Assembly (NCBI RefSeq): GCF_964340395.1
Contig: NC_135552.1
Coordinates: 15,830,694-15,894,693 of the forward strand
Direction of reading: 5' to 3'
Length of the DNA: 64,000 nt
DNA from: Glandiceps talaboti
Taxonomy: Eukaryota > Hemichordata > Enteropneusta > Spengelidae
Shown: positions 35,895 to 48,541 of the stretch, in pieces
Position numbering within the stretch: the first letter of the stretch is position 1
How the letters are laid out: each line of letters begins with the position of its first letter
Made by a program: the position numbers and the translations under genes
The notes under the pieces: model-generated
Databases searched by the model: none
Told to the model about the DNA's origin: nothing
What the model saw: only the letters and a program-made list of their open reading frames with translations

Positions 35895-37724
35895 TCAAAC
35901 ATTGGTGAAAATTTACGAGCACGAAAATTATCCCAAGGGTCTGGTGCGTCAGTCTAGGGACAGGACAGTTCAGTACAATCATGACGAAGGCTCATATTAT
36001 GAATTTGATTTGATAAATACAGTATTACTACCACTGTTTACGTATGAAGTGATTATTCATATTTATAGTGAAGTTCTCGTTTTAATGACATGCAAAGCTG
36101 TTAGCCGTCCTTCCATACGAATTGCGTTGTGGTGGGTTATATCTCCTGTCCCCTCGGACTTTCACTCTATACGATTCTATACTCAATATAAAACACTTCC
36201 ATACTTTTCTCTACTGTCACCTCTTGCTGTTACACTCCCTAGAGTAACATAATACATTGTGACTCTAGGAAATTAGTAATTTATAAAGATGTCCACACTG
36301 CTTAATTTGTTTCCCCCGCTACATGTATTTCCTGTTCCCACCGAGATGAGATATGTGTTCAGACGGCCGTTATAGTATTCAGTCAATGCCACAATTACTA
36401 CATACATAATACACTTTGACGCTGCAAGCTGTCATTTGTCAATGAGACATTTCCCCATGACCATTTCAGTATACAATATTCTTGAACTGAGAATAACGCT
36501 TGCTATTTCACAATGGAAGATTCGACGAGCTACATGTCATATATATGTAATTTTGGCATCGTTTGTACTCGGATGGGGAGGGGTAGTTAATTTCGGTGAT
36601 TGATGCAACGCTACACATTAGGGGAAGGTGGGGGGGGGGGCTAGTTATTGTAAGTTCGGTGATTTATGCAATGATACGCATTAGTCAATCTATAACATTT
36701 TGTGATAGAATTACTCAACCCAACCCAACATTTTCCCAAGCCTTTTAACCATGGCAATTTAAACAATCTGGAAAGTGTAAGACACAAATCATGAATAAAT
36801 TCAAAAACATCATTTTATTTACTAAATTATTTAAACGATACAGGTGAAAAGAACTAATAAGTTACTCGTGTATGGTATGAACTAACATAACACAACATAA
36901 CACTAAACTAAGCTAAAACCAAACGACAAGACTTGTAGCCTGCAGCATCGGCTAGTCGTCAGGTGACACATATCAAAATAGATACAACCTGAAAGGTCAT
37001 AGGTCAAATCAGCATTATTTGTATAGCCATACTAAATAGGGAAATGACAGCAAATGTCTGTTAGTATCATCAACGGTTGATAACGACCAAAACTGAAACA
37101 GTCGTGACGAAAAAAGGACCGAAAGAGGTTTATGATTATAGAATTAAATTAACTGACATTTAGGAGACACTTTTGTTTCGTATTCCATCGTCAAGTGAAA
37201 GGTACAAATTTAGACCCTGTTATCATTGCAAGCTCAGGAATACACATGTATCTAGAGTCCTTCACAAAACGAACAATATATACGTGTACGTAGGCGCACA
37301 TGACTAGTTTGCAATGTACACAATATAGATCTCTACGATTACAAAGGAAATGAGAAATACATATTAAAAAAAAATTGAGCATTTAACTCTTTGTTTACTT
37401 ATTTACACTTTTCGACTAAAACACCAAATTAGTCTTGTCATCGTAAACAAAAGGGAAAAAATGCGATCGTCGTATTTAGTTCTACTAAAATGTGAAAAGC
37501 GGAACTGGAAATGATATCGTTCTATAAATTTATAGACAGCATGTTCAAAGAGGTTGTCAATTTCATTCATTGTTAAAAAATATATTTCCTATTCCTGGCT
37601 GACTGATTACTATTTGCCTTCGTTTTGAGCAAATTAAAATGGTACTAGCTGATTTTACAGACTTTTTAATAGTCCAATGAAAAGACTTACATAACTCTCG
37701 ATTATACTATTCTAAAGTAATGTT
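35895..37724. other. No gene recognised
   Basis: AT-rich intergenic sequence with a G homopolymer near 36630. No supported coding region or RNA gene. Confidence 0.5.
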
Positions 37725-38150
37725 AATGCCGACGTATGCCTTCTATAACATTACAATTTGTGTTAGAACTGTTGATCGCATTGTAAGGATTTCCTCGAAT
37801 AAATTACGTCATCTGATCATGCATAGGTTTTATAGCTAAAAATGTTGTAGGCTTGGTGATTCACTCATGTGACATTACAGCTAAAATGATGTAGGCTTGG
37901 TGTTTCACTCATGGGACATTACAGCTAAAATGATGTAGGCTTGGTGTTTCACTCATGGGACATTACAGCTAAAATGTTGTAGGCTTGGTGTTTCACTCAT
38001 GGGACATTACATCACTGTATCTTATACCAGGTTTGAGTTCAGTCAATTGCATATGTCTCAGTAAATAGAACACAATGAGTGATTTTTAATTATGCAGCAA
38101 AAAAAAAAAAAAACTATATAAACCAAAAACATCTAAACCCAGCTTGTGAC
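37725..38150 (+). mobile_element. TTAA-MITE family copy with internal 44-bp array
   Basis: It follows the family order: GCCTTCTATAACATTACAAT, AAATTACGTCATCTGATCA, AGTAAATAGAACACAATGAG, then CTAAACCCAGCTTGTGACT at the right end. Four tandem 44-bp units (37833-38008) expand its middle. The left terminal repeat is not recognisable. Confidence 0.7.
37833..38008 (+). repeat. 44-bp tandem repeat, four copies
   Basis: Units start near ACAGCTAAAATGATGTAGGC and end CTCATGGGACATT. The first unit is the most diverged. Single copies occur at 17687-17737 and, inverted, at 18048-18093. Confidence 0.95.
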
Positions 38151-38600
38151 TATCTACGTTATCATCTCAATATGAAACTCGTTCAATACGTGATAGTATA
38201 AAAAATGGTGACATTTGACACATTGCAATTGTCTTCAATGTGCAGGTCACAAGGAAAAAAAACATGCGATGTACATTTGGCATTTTTGCAAAAAGTTGAG
38301 CTGTCTCAGGTGATTTGATACATCTCATCTATAAAACGTTATTTATAATATTTCTAGTACTCGTCTTTAAGAGAGCGAGTGTCAAAACAGTCTTGGCTGT
38401 CATCATAAAATTCACAAAGCATTGCGTGCGATGTCAGAAAACGGTTTATTAACGCGGCAAATAAAAGCTATTTAGCCACGTTATGTATATGTATATTGAT
38501 GAGGTCCGTGTTTGAGAAGTGTTTTATCAGTCGTTCTCATTTGGGTGCATCATTTTTATTTTTTTTTTGACAGCAACAAGTGTGGAAGAAGTCCGAAAAT

Positions 38601-38912
38601 TCAATTTTCGAATACTGAATTATAACCACGACTTCTTTTCTCGAATTTCTCAACTGTCAAGAATTTTGTCCCAATTGACACATTCAAACAATTCGTAACG
38701 ACGTTCATTAATATGCCACGGAACTGTAATAAAAATCCAACACTTTTTATAGCTCCAGCTTCGATTTGAGTGTTTGCATATGTAGAACTCTCGCGTGAAC
38801 GTGAAGTTAACTCCCGTCCCCGTCCAGCTAGAGTTCTATTTATCTCAACACGCCACTCAGACTGGTTGGATCGTGCATTGATAACAGCCTTGTCTTGCTT
38901 CTCGAAGGCTCC
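38601..38912 (-). other. Unclassified exon-like segment
   Basis: On the minus strand a strong acceptor (CAACCTTCTTCTGTCTTACAG) is followed by an open frame of about 100 codons (GAFEKQDKAVINARSNQSEW, then RVEINRTLAGRGREL...). The segment 38760-38910 is more GC-rich than its flanks and is open on both strands; the plus strand also shows CCT|GTAAGA. No domain recognised. It could be an isolated exon or part of an interspersed repeat. Confidence 0.25.
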
Positions 38913-39021
38913 TGTAAGACAGAAGAAGGTTGACAGAAAGCAATTAGTCAATTTGGCAATAAATTATCTAGTTTTCATGACTCAACGGAATAAAATGTCT
39001 GGCTATTTTGACAACAGTTAA

Positions 39022-39884
39022 AAATTATGGACATCACCGTTTTCCCTGTATACGGGTGAAATATTTCAAATTGTCACGTTTGCTTGTTGGTGAAGATGAC
39101 CAGAACGTTGCCAAATCATCATAGTGCATCCACTCGACGGATTGTTTTACTCGAGTGTCTCCGGCTGGTCAGCTCTCTCCCTGTTGACTGGTGCAAGCAG
39201 CTGCAACACAAATATGTTCTCACGGTTCTTTATGTACAAAGTGTGAAGTATTACTAAAAGTGAAATATGTTGTTTGCGATCTCTGTATTTTTGTCGTTGT
39301 TGGAGCTGTGCCTGTCCCGTTATATCTTAAGAACATTAGAAACATCCCGAGAGATGCCACCCTATTGTTAGAAGTAGACATCAACATTGATAATGTAGAA
39401 AAAATATATATCTGTAGAAGTTGATGTAGAAAGACATTCTCTTATTTAAGCATTTCACACAAACTTAAAAATCCAAAACTGTGTATGGAATATCTGAAAA
39501 AAAATCTCTGTTGAATGTGGTAATCAAACAAAAATTAACCAAATCAAACCTAACCAAACCAAACCTAATACCAAGCCACACCATACCACCACACATCAAA
39601 CCAAGCCTACTTAAACAAAACAAGTCTTCGAAGAACACACATCCCTACAAAAACCTTTACTTCTGTGTGACTATTGGATGAATAAACAAAATGTGTATTT
39701 CACTTGTTCTTTATTTACATGTAATTTAAACCAAGACCCAAACCCGAATCAATAATCTGTACGATGTGTTTTAATTTGTATTTGTATACTGTGTCTGTAT
39801 AAAAAAAAATCGCTGAGAGCAATTTGCAGTACCAAAGAAAACAGACGATTCACTATAATATCACCAATATGATATAAATTTACG
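39022..39884. other. No gene recognised
   Basis: AT-rich; one plus-strand frame at 39191-39424 (77 codons, a hydrophobic stretch in the middle) has no supporting context. Around 39535-39600 there is a degenerate AACCAAACC/ACCACACC low-complexity run. Confidence 0.45.
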
Positions 39885-40085
39885 ATACAGCGGTGGCAGT
39901 GGTAAGGTTTGGCAGCAGTGGGGTTCCAAAATCACAAATATAATGCAGATACTTTTTTTAGATAATACAATGCATCGCGTCGAAGTAAAATGTGACCCAC
40001 TCCACCGAGAACCGATTTGTAAAATGTGACCTTCCCTAACTTCGGCCTCTGGTCTTCTCCCCTTGTACTGAAGGTGCCCTAATCC
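39885..40085 (+). repeat. Dispersed repeat family B, copy 2
   Basis: Shares with 19225-19460 the motif order GGTGGCAGTGGT, TGGGGTTCCAAAATCACAAA, AGATAATACAATG, then ACCGATTTGTAAAATGTGAC and CCTCTGGTC. Confidence 0.72.
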
Positions 40086-40265
40086 AAAGTAACTTATTAG
40101 TGGAATTGCTATTTATTTCTTAATTTGCTGTCCATGTAAGCTTTAAATCTCCACATTTGGTGTCAACAATTTTATCTGTCCATATTGTCTATTCTCAGTC
40201 CTCCACTGTACAGTGTTTTGAGATATCATAAAACATCACTAGATGATAGTGGACATGGCGTCATG

Positions 40266-40267
<2 letters not shown>

Positions 40268-40297
<30 letters not shown>

Positions 40298-40500
40298 CAT
40301 ACATACATACATACATACATACATACATACATGAATACATGCATACATGCATGCATACATACATACATACATACATACATACATACATGCATGCATGCAT
40401 ACACACATACATGCATGCATACATACATACATACATACATACATACATACATACATACATGCATGCATGCATGCATGCATGCATGGATGGATGGATGGAT
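40268..40500. repeat. (CATA)n/(CATG)n/(GATG)n compound microsatellite
   Basis: ACAT tetranucleotides grading into GCAT and finally GGAT units. Open frames on both strands are artefacts. Confidence 0.95.
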
Positions 40501-41231
40501 GTAAACATAAACGCAACCCGCGAAAAAAACATCGTTGCATTTGCTTACATGTAATGGGGTGAACTAAGGAAAGACTTCGCATAATGACAAACTTAGATTG
40601 TAAAAACAACAATGCAAATGATACGAAAACAACAGGGGTGCCTCTGATGTAGCTTCAGGCAGACTCTTATATCTGCAGAAGTTATAATGCAACACTTACA
40701 GTCATACTCGATTGTTATACCATCATTTTCTATCAGTAAACAGAGTCATGGGATCCTGGCTCTTGTCTCCTTTCTGCTTACAATGAACAAGCAAACGCAC
40801 CGGTGGTTTTTTTTTCGCGGTTTCTATAATTTACTTTATTAGCAAGATGATACTCGAGAAATATGGTTATAATAATGATAATATTAATAATTTATTGGTC
40901 GCTTATATGATTTATTGTATCTAGAGCAAAGAAAAATAACATAATGACCCATGTTCTACGGTTATTGTTTCATTACTGGTAACTCTAACCAGCTAATTAA
41001 CCCTGTTTTTCATTTGGATTACTAGGCTTCATGTGTTCAATGTGAAATTGATAGTTGTGTACATGTGACCGGTTAATTAAAGAATATCGTGTATCTTGTA
41101 AATCTTAATATTAGAGAGCTTACACATGTTTGTCCAACTTTTAGTATAAGTTGATTGATACTTTGGGTAAAAATGAATTACAGAGGTGGACATGAAACAT
41201 GTATATGTTCAATTGAAAGATCCATCAAACT
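40501..41231. other. No gene recognised
   Basis: AT-rich intergenic DNA without coding or repeat signal of note. Confidence 0.5.
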
Positions 41232-41635
<404 letters not shown>

Positions 41636-42364
41636 TGTCTGCCTCACAATACTGAATAGGCACAAGGAACCCGTTCTTACACTTAAGATCTTGCATTTCA
41701 AAATCTATATAATTCCATGCACAGTGGTAACTTTTGGGGTATTCCAATAGGATTTCCTATTCACTTCCTTTGTAATGTTACAAATGTAATTTTGACAGCG
41801 TTCTGTTATTTTGGAAAAGGCTGAAGAGAGAAACAAGTATCGTCTAGTCGGATCGATAACACTATTCAAGAGATTGATTTACCAGATAACACAACGTAAA
41901 CTGAATCCAGTACCGATCACCTAACTCATGCAGCAAAGATTAGATTTCAAGTCAAATATTGTTCAGTTAATTAAAATACACAGCTAAATGAATAAATACG
42001 CGAAACTTATCACAGGATATTAATGACTTTGACATCTACAAACTGAGTGGCAAACTCACAGGTAAATTATCATAGTTGGTGTATCATTATTAAAAGAATG
42101 CTGCTTCTTCACGGCTGGACGTAATAACGTATCCATCCATTTGTAATAGCATTGTACCTACTTTCTATCTCACTCAAGAGTAGTTGTTACAAGGTCGGAA
42201 TTTTAGAGACAGGGACAAAAATAGACACATACATGTACATAGACACAGACACAGACACAGTACAGATACATACATGTATAAACATTTGTATATATAGACC
42301 CACATTCATGTATAAAATATACACGAATATATCGAATCCCATGTGGGTAAATGCATTTGTGTAG

Positions 42365-42490
42365 CTATACACATAATATGGTACAATAACTCACATCGAA
42401 TTTTTTGGGTCCGCACCCGAAAATCAGCTCCTCAATGCGCTAATAATTCAATCTGTTATTATGGATACAATTAAGCCGAATCGAGTGGTC
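42365..42490 (+). repeat. Dispersed repeat family C, copy 1
   Basis: Contains ATATGGTACAATAAC, TTTTTTGGGTCCGCACCCGA, AAATCAGCTCCTCAATGCG and TTATGGATACAATTAA. Matches 54955-55175 and 53546-53790. Confidence 0.75.
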
Positions 42491-42964
42491 ATTTCTAACT
42501 GACTGCAGGGGCTGGTGCTTTGAAGTTGAACATGTTTTTCTTCTTCTAAAACTGACCCTGATGACTAAAGCCAAAATGACTCCCACAGGAAGACCACAAT
42601 TTCCAAAATGACCCCCCCCCCCTATCCAATACATTTGTTATGCCTTAATACTATTCAAAGTTTGAATGTTTTGAATTTAAAAGCATAGATTACTTTGGTG
42701 ATTCAATTTTTGTTTTCTATGTACACGTATATTTGTCTTCAGTGTACCTCAGTACACAGCATAACTCTATCTATCATAACCGGTCTCCGCAAATTTGGCA
42801 AATGTTGACAGGAACCAGTTTTTGAATAACGCTACCTAATGGTGTATAAAACTGTTATGGTATTATAGTATACGCGGCAATATTTTATTCACAATCTATT
42901 AAATGTATGTCTTTTTAGATATAAACTCTAACAGTGTATGATATTTATTTGTTTATATATGCCA

Positions 42965-43190
42965 TCCACTAGGCCCAATAACAAGAGGAAGGTTCAGTGT
43001 TAGTGCAGGAGGAAACTGGAGTACCCCGGGAAAACCTGCGTTGTTCGGTATAAAGTCAAACTGAATGACACTCTTACTTACAGCGTGGTAAATTTAATAA
43101 AACCTAGAATGTGTTCGAACCCCGACCGCAGTGGTAAGACTAAGAGGCAAGTGGTTTACAAATGTAACCACTCGGCCACCGACACCCCTA
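42965..43190 (-). mobile_element. tRNA-derived SINE
   Basis: The minus-strand head begins AGGGGTGTCGGTGGCCGAGT (A-box TGGCCGAGTGG) and has B-box GGTCGGGGTTCGAACAC. Further into the body the plus strand shows GGAGGAAACTGGAGTACCCC and GGGAAAACCTGCG, a motif I recall from the body of several metazoan SINEs. The body after the B box rules out a plain tRNA gene. Confidence 0.72.
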
Positions 43191-43414
43191 AGTTACACTG
43201 CAATATGACATGTAACAAAACATTGCGAAATCAAATTTAATTTTCTGCGCCGTTATTAATACCAATTTGAAAGCAATTAATTTATACATAGTTTTCGATG
43301 TTTTTATGGCTTCCCTTAATAAATCCAGATGTTGCATAAACCATAATGCGTCTACAATTTCAGTCACATAAACTTTTTATTATGAGGTTGACAAATCGAA
43401 TAAATAACATATTA

Positions 43415-43530
<116 letters not shown>

Positions 43531-43959
43531 CCCCTGCCAGGTCCCTATGGTTAATTCAGTGACGTTTAGAGCCTGAAAGGGTCTGACTCTAATCTAACCC
43601 TAGCCTAAGCTAATATACAACCAGCCATTCTTGAATGAATGTATACCTAATACTAAAAGATTGACTGTATAGTGCACATGGCATATGCATATGTAGTTTT
43701 AAGAATGGGAAGGGTACAGGAGGGGATAGCCCCTCCTGCGGTAGAACATTTTGACTAATTAGAGTTTTTCTGTAGTTAGTTCATGGCACCAAATGACAAA
43801 TATACCTATCTTATTGTTTTCCAAAGTATCCCCACTTCAAGTGGTGTTCTCCAAATGACCCCACACTTCAAATTATGTTTTTCACAACGAACCTTATCAA
43901 AAACACCAGCCCTCCAGTCACTTAAAAATACCCCCCCCCTTCAATTAACATGTAAAATG

Positions 43960-44050
43960 TCTAATTATTGGTGTTTAGAGAATCTTCAGTGAAAATATTT
44001 TTGGTTGTCTGTTCGAAAAAATAACACCACAGTTACAGCTGGGCAGGTTT
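43960..44050 (+). repeat. Dispersed repeat family C, 3' part, copy 2
   Basis: TAATTATTGGTGTTTAGAGA, then TGAAAATATTTTTGGTTGTC and GCAGGTTTAA correspond to the distal part of the copies at 53.7 and 55.1 kb. The GGTCCGCACC core is not present here. Confidence 0.55.
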
Positions 44051-44494
44051 AATTCCCTACCAAATTTAGACTTTGGAATCTGTTCAGTCATTGCAATGTA
44101 TACAGATCTCCATACAGTATCTGAAAACCAAGGTGAGGTCACTTTACATTATCCTGGCTGTCGTTTCATTATTAATGCTTTAGATAATTTACGATGGTGA
44201 CAGACGATGGTCATAATTACTTGCTGTAAATCATAGTTTATTTGTGACTGTTAACGATAGAAAGTAACATTTGAGAGGATGTGGTCGCCATGGAATGTAA
44301 TTTACGTCAACATTGGGAGCCATCTTTCCAAACCAGACGTCATTTGTGACCGAGTCGTGCCTTCACGGGTGTACTGTCATACACACACGACAATTGGGGT
44401 ATATTATACGAATGTCGAGGACTTCAGCAGGCAAAACAAAAATTGGCGCTAAAATGTTTTACAATTAAAATCACGATACGTGAAACAAAACGTC

Positions 44495-44880
44495 GTCTGG
44501 CTCATCAAAATCTTAACAACAATGCTACATTTTATCGTCAGGCTCAACAAAAATCTTACTATTATTGCTACATTTTATCGTCTGGCTCAACAAACATTTT
44601 ACCAACATTGCTACATTTTATCGTCTGGCTCAACAATAATCTTACTAATGTTGCTACATTTTATCGTCTGGCTGAAGAAAAATCTTACTAAAATTGCTAC
44701 ATCTTATCGGCTGGCTCAACAAACATTTTACTAACATTGCTACATTTTATCGTCTGGCTCACCAAAAATGCTGATATTGCTACATTTTATCGTCTGGCTC
44801 ACTAATATTGTTACATTTTATCGTCTGACTCAACAACAATCTTACTAATATTACTACATTCTATCGTCTTGCTTGACCTC
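44495..44880 (+). repeat. Approximately 43-bp minisatellite, about nine copies
   Basis: Each unit contains ATTGCTACATTTTATCGTCT followed by GGCTCAACAAAAATCTTACT, with length variation toward the right end. Overlapping open frames are translations of the array. Confidence 0.92.
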
Positions 44881-45236
44881 TGTCTTAATGTTGGCTAAGA
44901 TTTTTGCTTCTCTGCTTGTGTAATGAATTCTGCGTATTTATTGTTTGTCATGTGTATCATTTATAACACATGTTAGTTAGATGTATTACTGTGTATTTTT
45001 ATGTTACACCATACCACAGTTATTTTATATGCGGACTATGATATTCTGGAATGTTGTAGGAAATGTGTTTGGTATAAATATACATGCACATATACAGTGA
45101 ACACAGTATATACGAACGTATGTCCCCCTTCATATTAGGATAATCACGTCTATACGAATAAAATCGGTAAAAGTGTATATCCTTTATGAACTGAACAATT
45201 ACCAATATTACATTTAAAATTGGTCGTTTGAATACT
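44881..45236. other. No gene recognised
   Basis: AT-rich spacer between two repeat arrays; no supported feature. Confidence 0.5.
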
Positions 45237-45512
45237 TTGGAATAGAATAGAATAGAATAGAATAGAATAGAATAGAATAGAATAGAATAGAATAGAATAG
45301 AATAGAATACACTACAATACAATACCATTCAATATAATACAAAAAATACAACACAATACAATACAATACAATACAATACAATACTCAACACAATGCAATA
45401 CTTTACAATACAATTCAATGCAATACAATACAAAAACTTTATTGATCCATAACTGAAATGCACAACACAGTACAATGCAATACAATGCAATACAATACAA
45501 TACAATACACAA
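45237..45512. repeat. (AATAG)n then (AATAC)n pentanucleotide arrays
   Basis: About 13 copies of AATAG (45237-45308) pass into degenerate AATAC/ATACA pentamers to about 45510. The minus-strand YCIVLYCI-type frame is repeat translation. Confidence 0.92.
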
Positions 45513-45579
45513 ATGATTTGCAAACAGCCAGACAAACAAACAAACAAAAAAACAAAAAAACTGACAGCCAGACAGAATG

Positions 45580-45602
45580 ACAAACTGACTGACTGACAGA
45601 GT

Positions 45603-45648
<46 letters not shown>

Positions 45649-45782
45649 AGTCTGGATGCCAACTGTGGTTTCTAACTGTGAGTGGCGTTGAAAATGGTAA
45701 CGATACTGTAAAGGAACTAGACTAACAGACAGACAGACAGACAGACAGCCAGACAGACAGACAGATAGATAGATAGATAGAT
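45580..45782. repeat. (GACA)n and (GATA)n microsatellites
   Basis: GACA runs at 45597-45648 and 45722-45765, then GATA to 45782, with unique sequence between. Confidence 0.92.
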
Positions 45783-46263
45783 ACACTTTTTACAAATGGG
45801 TCGCCTTCTTCTCAAACCTTAATTTATGACTGCAACAGTCTTGATTGTAAGGTACGGCATTCTTGCCACGCTAGTATCAGCTACCACTGACGTGCAATGC
45901 ACATGTGTCTTGCAGTCTGAAGTCTTGCATAACAGAGGTGAAAGCCTTGTCCTATTATGTATCATACAACTTTATGTATTGATCAATGAAACACTTGATA
46001 ATTAATGTATGTCGATCCTATATCAACCTATTACGAAATATGATGTGCACACATTCCTATCTTAAAATTAGGTTAGCCTTTCTATGGTTTTGGCAATTAA
46101 AACAGTTTTACAATTTGCTGTATATGTTTGCCTTGAGGCATCATGTACATTTCTTTGTTTTTTTCCCTATTATTACGAGTGATGAGAACAGGTGATGTCG
46201 ATTTCTTTCCCACGCAAATGTAACTCGGTCATGCTACAACATCATTGAACGGAACTGACATGT

Positions 46264-46399
<136 letters not shown>

Positions 46400-46891
46400 C
46401 ACTAAAAAGGTTACTCGTACACATTTTACGCTATGTATAATGTCCCTATATCAAATATTAATACAAATCAGACAATTCGGTCAGACATTTGGATGTAAAC
46501 TTATCGTCAAAAAACAAATGTTGTTACATTCGCAATTATTATTTGAGAATAGGAAAGTTAGCACCAACGGAAATCTCGAAAATTTATTTCTATACTGTGA
46601 ATTACCCCCAGCGATTTATTTTTCATTCAGGTATATACACACACACAAATTCAGTTGTGATTTCGATTTCTCCTCGAGAACGTCAGCCGATCAAGGATAC
46701 TGGTATATTATATGCGCTTCGAGAACTCCACTGGCATCTTCACCCTAGATCCTTCACCATACAGTTCTATTGCTGCCACTCTGAGACAATATTTTACTTC
46801 TACATCATGTAAATGACATGCATGAGTTAGTCTTCCGCACAAATATAATATTTAGATGTTTATAAACAATGAAATTAGAGTAGTACTAGCA

Positions 46892-46895
<4 letters not shown>

Positions 46896-46934
<39 letters not shown>

Positions 46935-46955
46935 ATGTATGTATGTATGTATGTA
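46896..46955. repeat. (GTCT)n/(GTAT)n microsatellite
   Basis: About ten GTCT copies change abruptly to about six GTAT copies. Confidence 0.93.
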
Positions 46956-47034
46956 TTATAGGTACAAATGTTAATATAAGTATAACCCGTAGCTATCATG
47001 TGTTCCAGTTATCCACACAATCCATATATATATT

Positions 47035-47139
<105 letters not shown>

Positions 47140-47179
47140 TGTGTGTGTATGTATATGCATAACTCTAACCATTATTAAA

Positions 47180-47546
47180 GCCTAATAAAAAATTTGTGTG
47201 GTTCCGATGACGCTCAATTTTAGAATAGGTGGGGGTAGGTAGATTTTTTATCTTATTTTTTAAAATACATTTTTCTGTATGTGAGTGTCTAGTTCAGGTA
47301 GTTATGTTTCCGTTGTTTTCCATATGGCCTCTGTGTTATCGGTTTCTTCTCATTAGATGTACAGCCATTACAGATTGGAAGAACAGTTTTATATTGTCTT
47401 TTCAACTTGATGTCAGATTCCGCATCCATTATTTCTTGCGAGACTTCACAATCTTCGCGATTTTATTATTTTTTTCTCGAATATGAAAAAAAAAGTTTAG
47501 GGTCGGCGTGAAAAACTATGTGGGGTCAGGTAACCGGAACTAAGCA
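47180..47546 (-). repeat. Dispersed element D, copy with matching ends
   Basis: The right end, read on the minus strand (TTCCGGTTACCTGACCCCAC, then AGTTTTTCACGCCGACCC), matches 63937-63998 on the plus strand. The left end (47180-47206) also has TAATAAAAAATTTGTGTGGTTCCG, like the bases before TTCCGG in the 63.9-kb copy, so the two ends share an inverted motif. No coding region. Confidence 0.6.
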
Positions 47547-47819
47547 ATATTTTTTTACGCCTTACATGTTCTGACGTGTAAGAAGTTGTAGAAACTTTCA
47601 CAATAATGTTCAACTTTCTCTGTTACACGAATACAAGTATTGAAATCTCAGCAAACACCTGGGTAGAAAAGTTTAAAATGTATCGACTTTCCGGGGTTAC
47701 CATGGTTATAAAAATTTAACAAAACAATGGATGCTTATTAAATTGTGTAACTGTTATTAAAGTTTATCCTTCCTGTTACAAAAGGTTAAGAACTGCAGCT
47801 AAAAATTTACAGTTTCCTA

Positions 47820-48235
47820 TACTTTCAACAGTTGATGTAGAGGAAACTGTACCAGATTCTCCCTGTGTGTTAACGGCGGGGTTATAAAGTCCAGCGACAA
47901 CATTGCATCTGTAGGTAAAAACAGATTCTCCCTCTGTACTCACGGGGTTTATAAAGTCTAGCAATAACGCTGCATCTGTAGGAAACATTACAGTTTTACC
48001 AGATTCTGTGTGCACCTCGATCTGTTACCAGGGTTTTAAAACTCTAGAACAATACTATAGACTATCTAATAGAGAAAACCGTACAGTTTTTACCAGATTC
48101 CACCCCTCTGTTCTAAAACTCTAGAAAGCGCTACATATATAATTATCTAAAGAGTTACGAATAAAACAGAGTCTGCGACAATGTCACTAGGGTTCTAAAA
48201 CTCTAGCAAAACACTGTGTATATATACTGTGAAGA
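47820..48235. repeat. Degenerate tandem repeat, period about 80-100 bp
   Basis: Five loose units, each with some of: ACCAGATTCT, CTGTGTG/CTCTGT, GGGTT.TAAA..TCTAG and AACACTG/AACGCTGC. The minus strand has an open 79-codon frame over two units (DAALLLDFINPVSTEGES / NVVAGLYNPAVNTQGES), which shows the same periodicity. Confidence 0.7.
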
Positions 48236-48474
48236 TTACCAGTTTTTTTCTCTTAGGCCAAACACCATCAAGGAACAAAGTCCATGTACTGTGGTAATGG
48301 TCAAATTGTGTTACTAAATTTAGAAAGTAGAATGGGAAATCTTAAAATATCGCATCCTTTTTACATGTAAACAGACGCATCGGTCGTATGATTTACCACT
48401 GTATATAAGTTGCCCCATAAAACAAGCATGCCTTTTTCGAGTTCGTTTCATAATAGTTCTGTACAAATTTCTGT

Positions 48475-48541
48475 ACAGTCATAACTAAATCTTCTAAAAT
48501 GGGAGAAGAGAACTTGTGTTCGAAGATTTAGTTATGACTGT
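48475..48541. repeat. Perfect 20-bp inverted repeat, 27-nt loop
   Basis: Arms ACAGTCATAACTAAATCTTC (48475-48494) and its exact reverse complement (48522-48541). No protein context. Confidence 0.92.

Noticed and set aside
35839-36252. 137-codon plus-strand frame
   Set aside because: Lies partly opposite the Penelope-like fragment, has no recognisable domain and lacks splice or promoter context.
43111-43190. Functional tRNA gene on the minus strand
   Set aside because: The A and B boxes are present but the sequence continues into a SINE body and I could not fold a proper acceptor stem by eye.
44443-44734. Two overlapping frames of 82 and 84 codons
   Set aside because: Both are readings of the 43-bp minisatellite in different frames.
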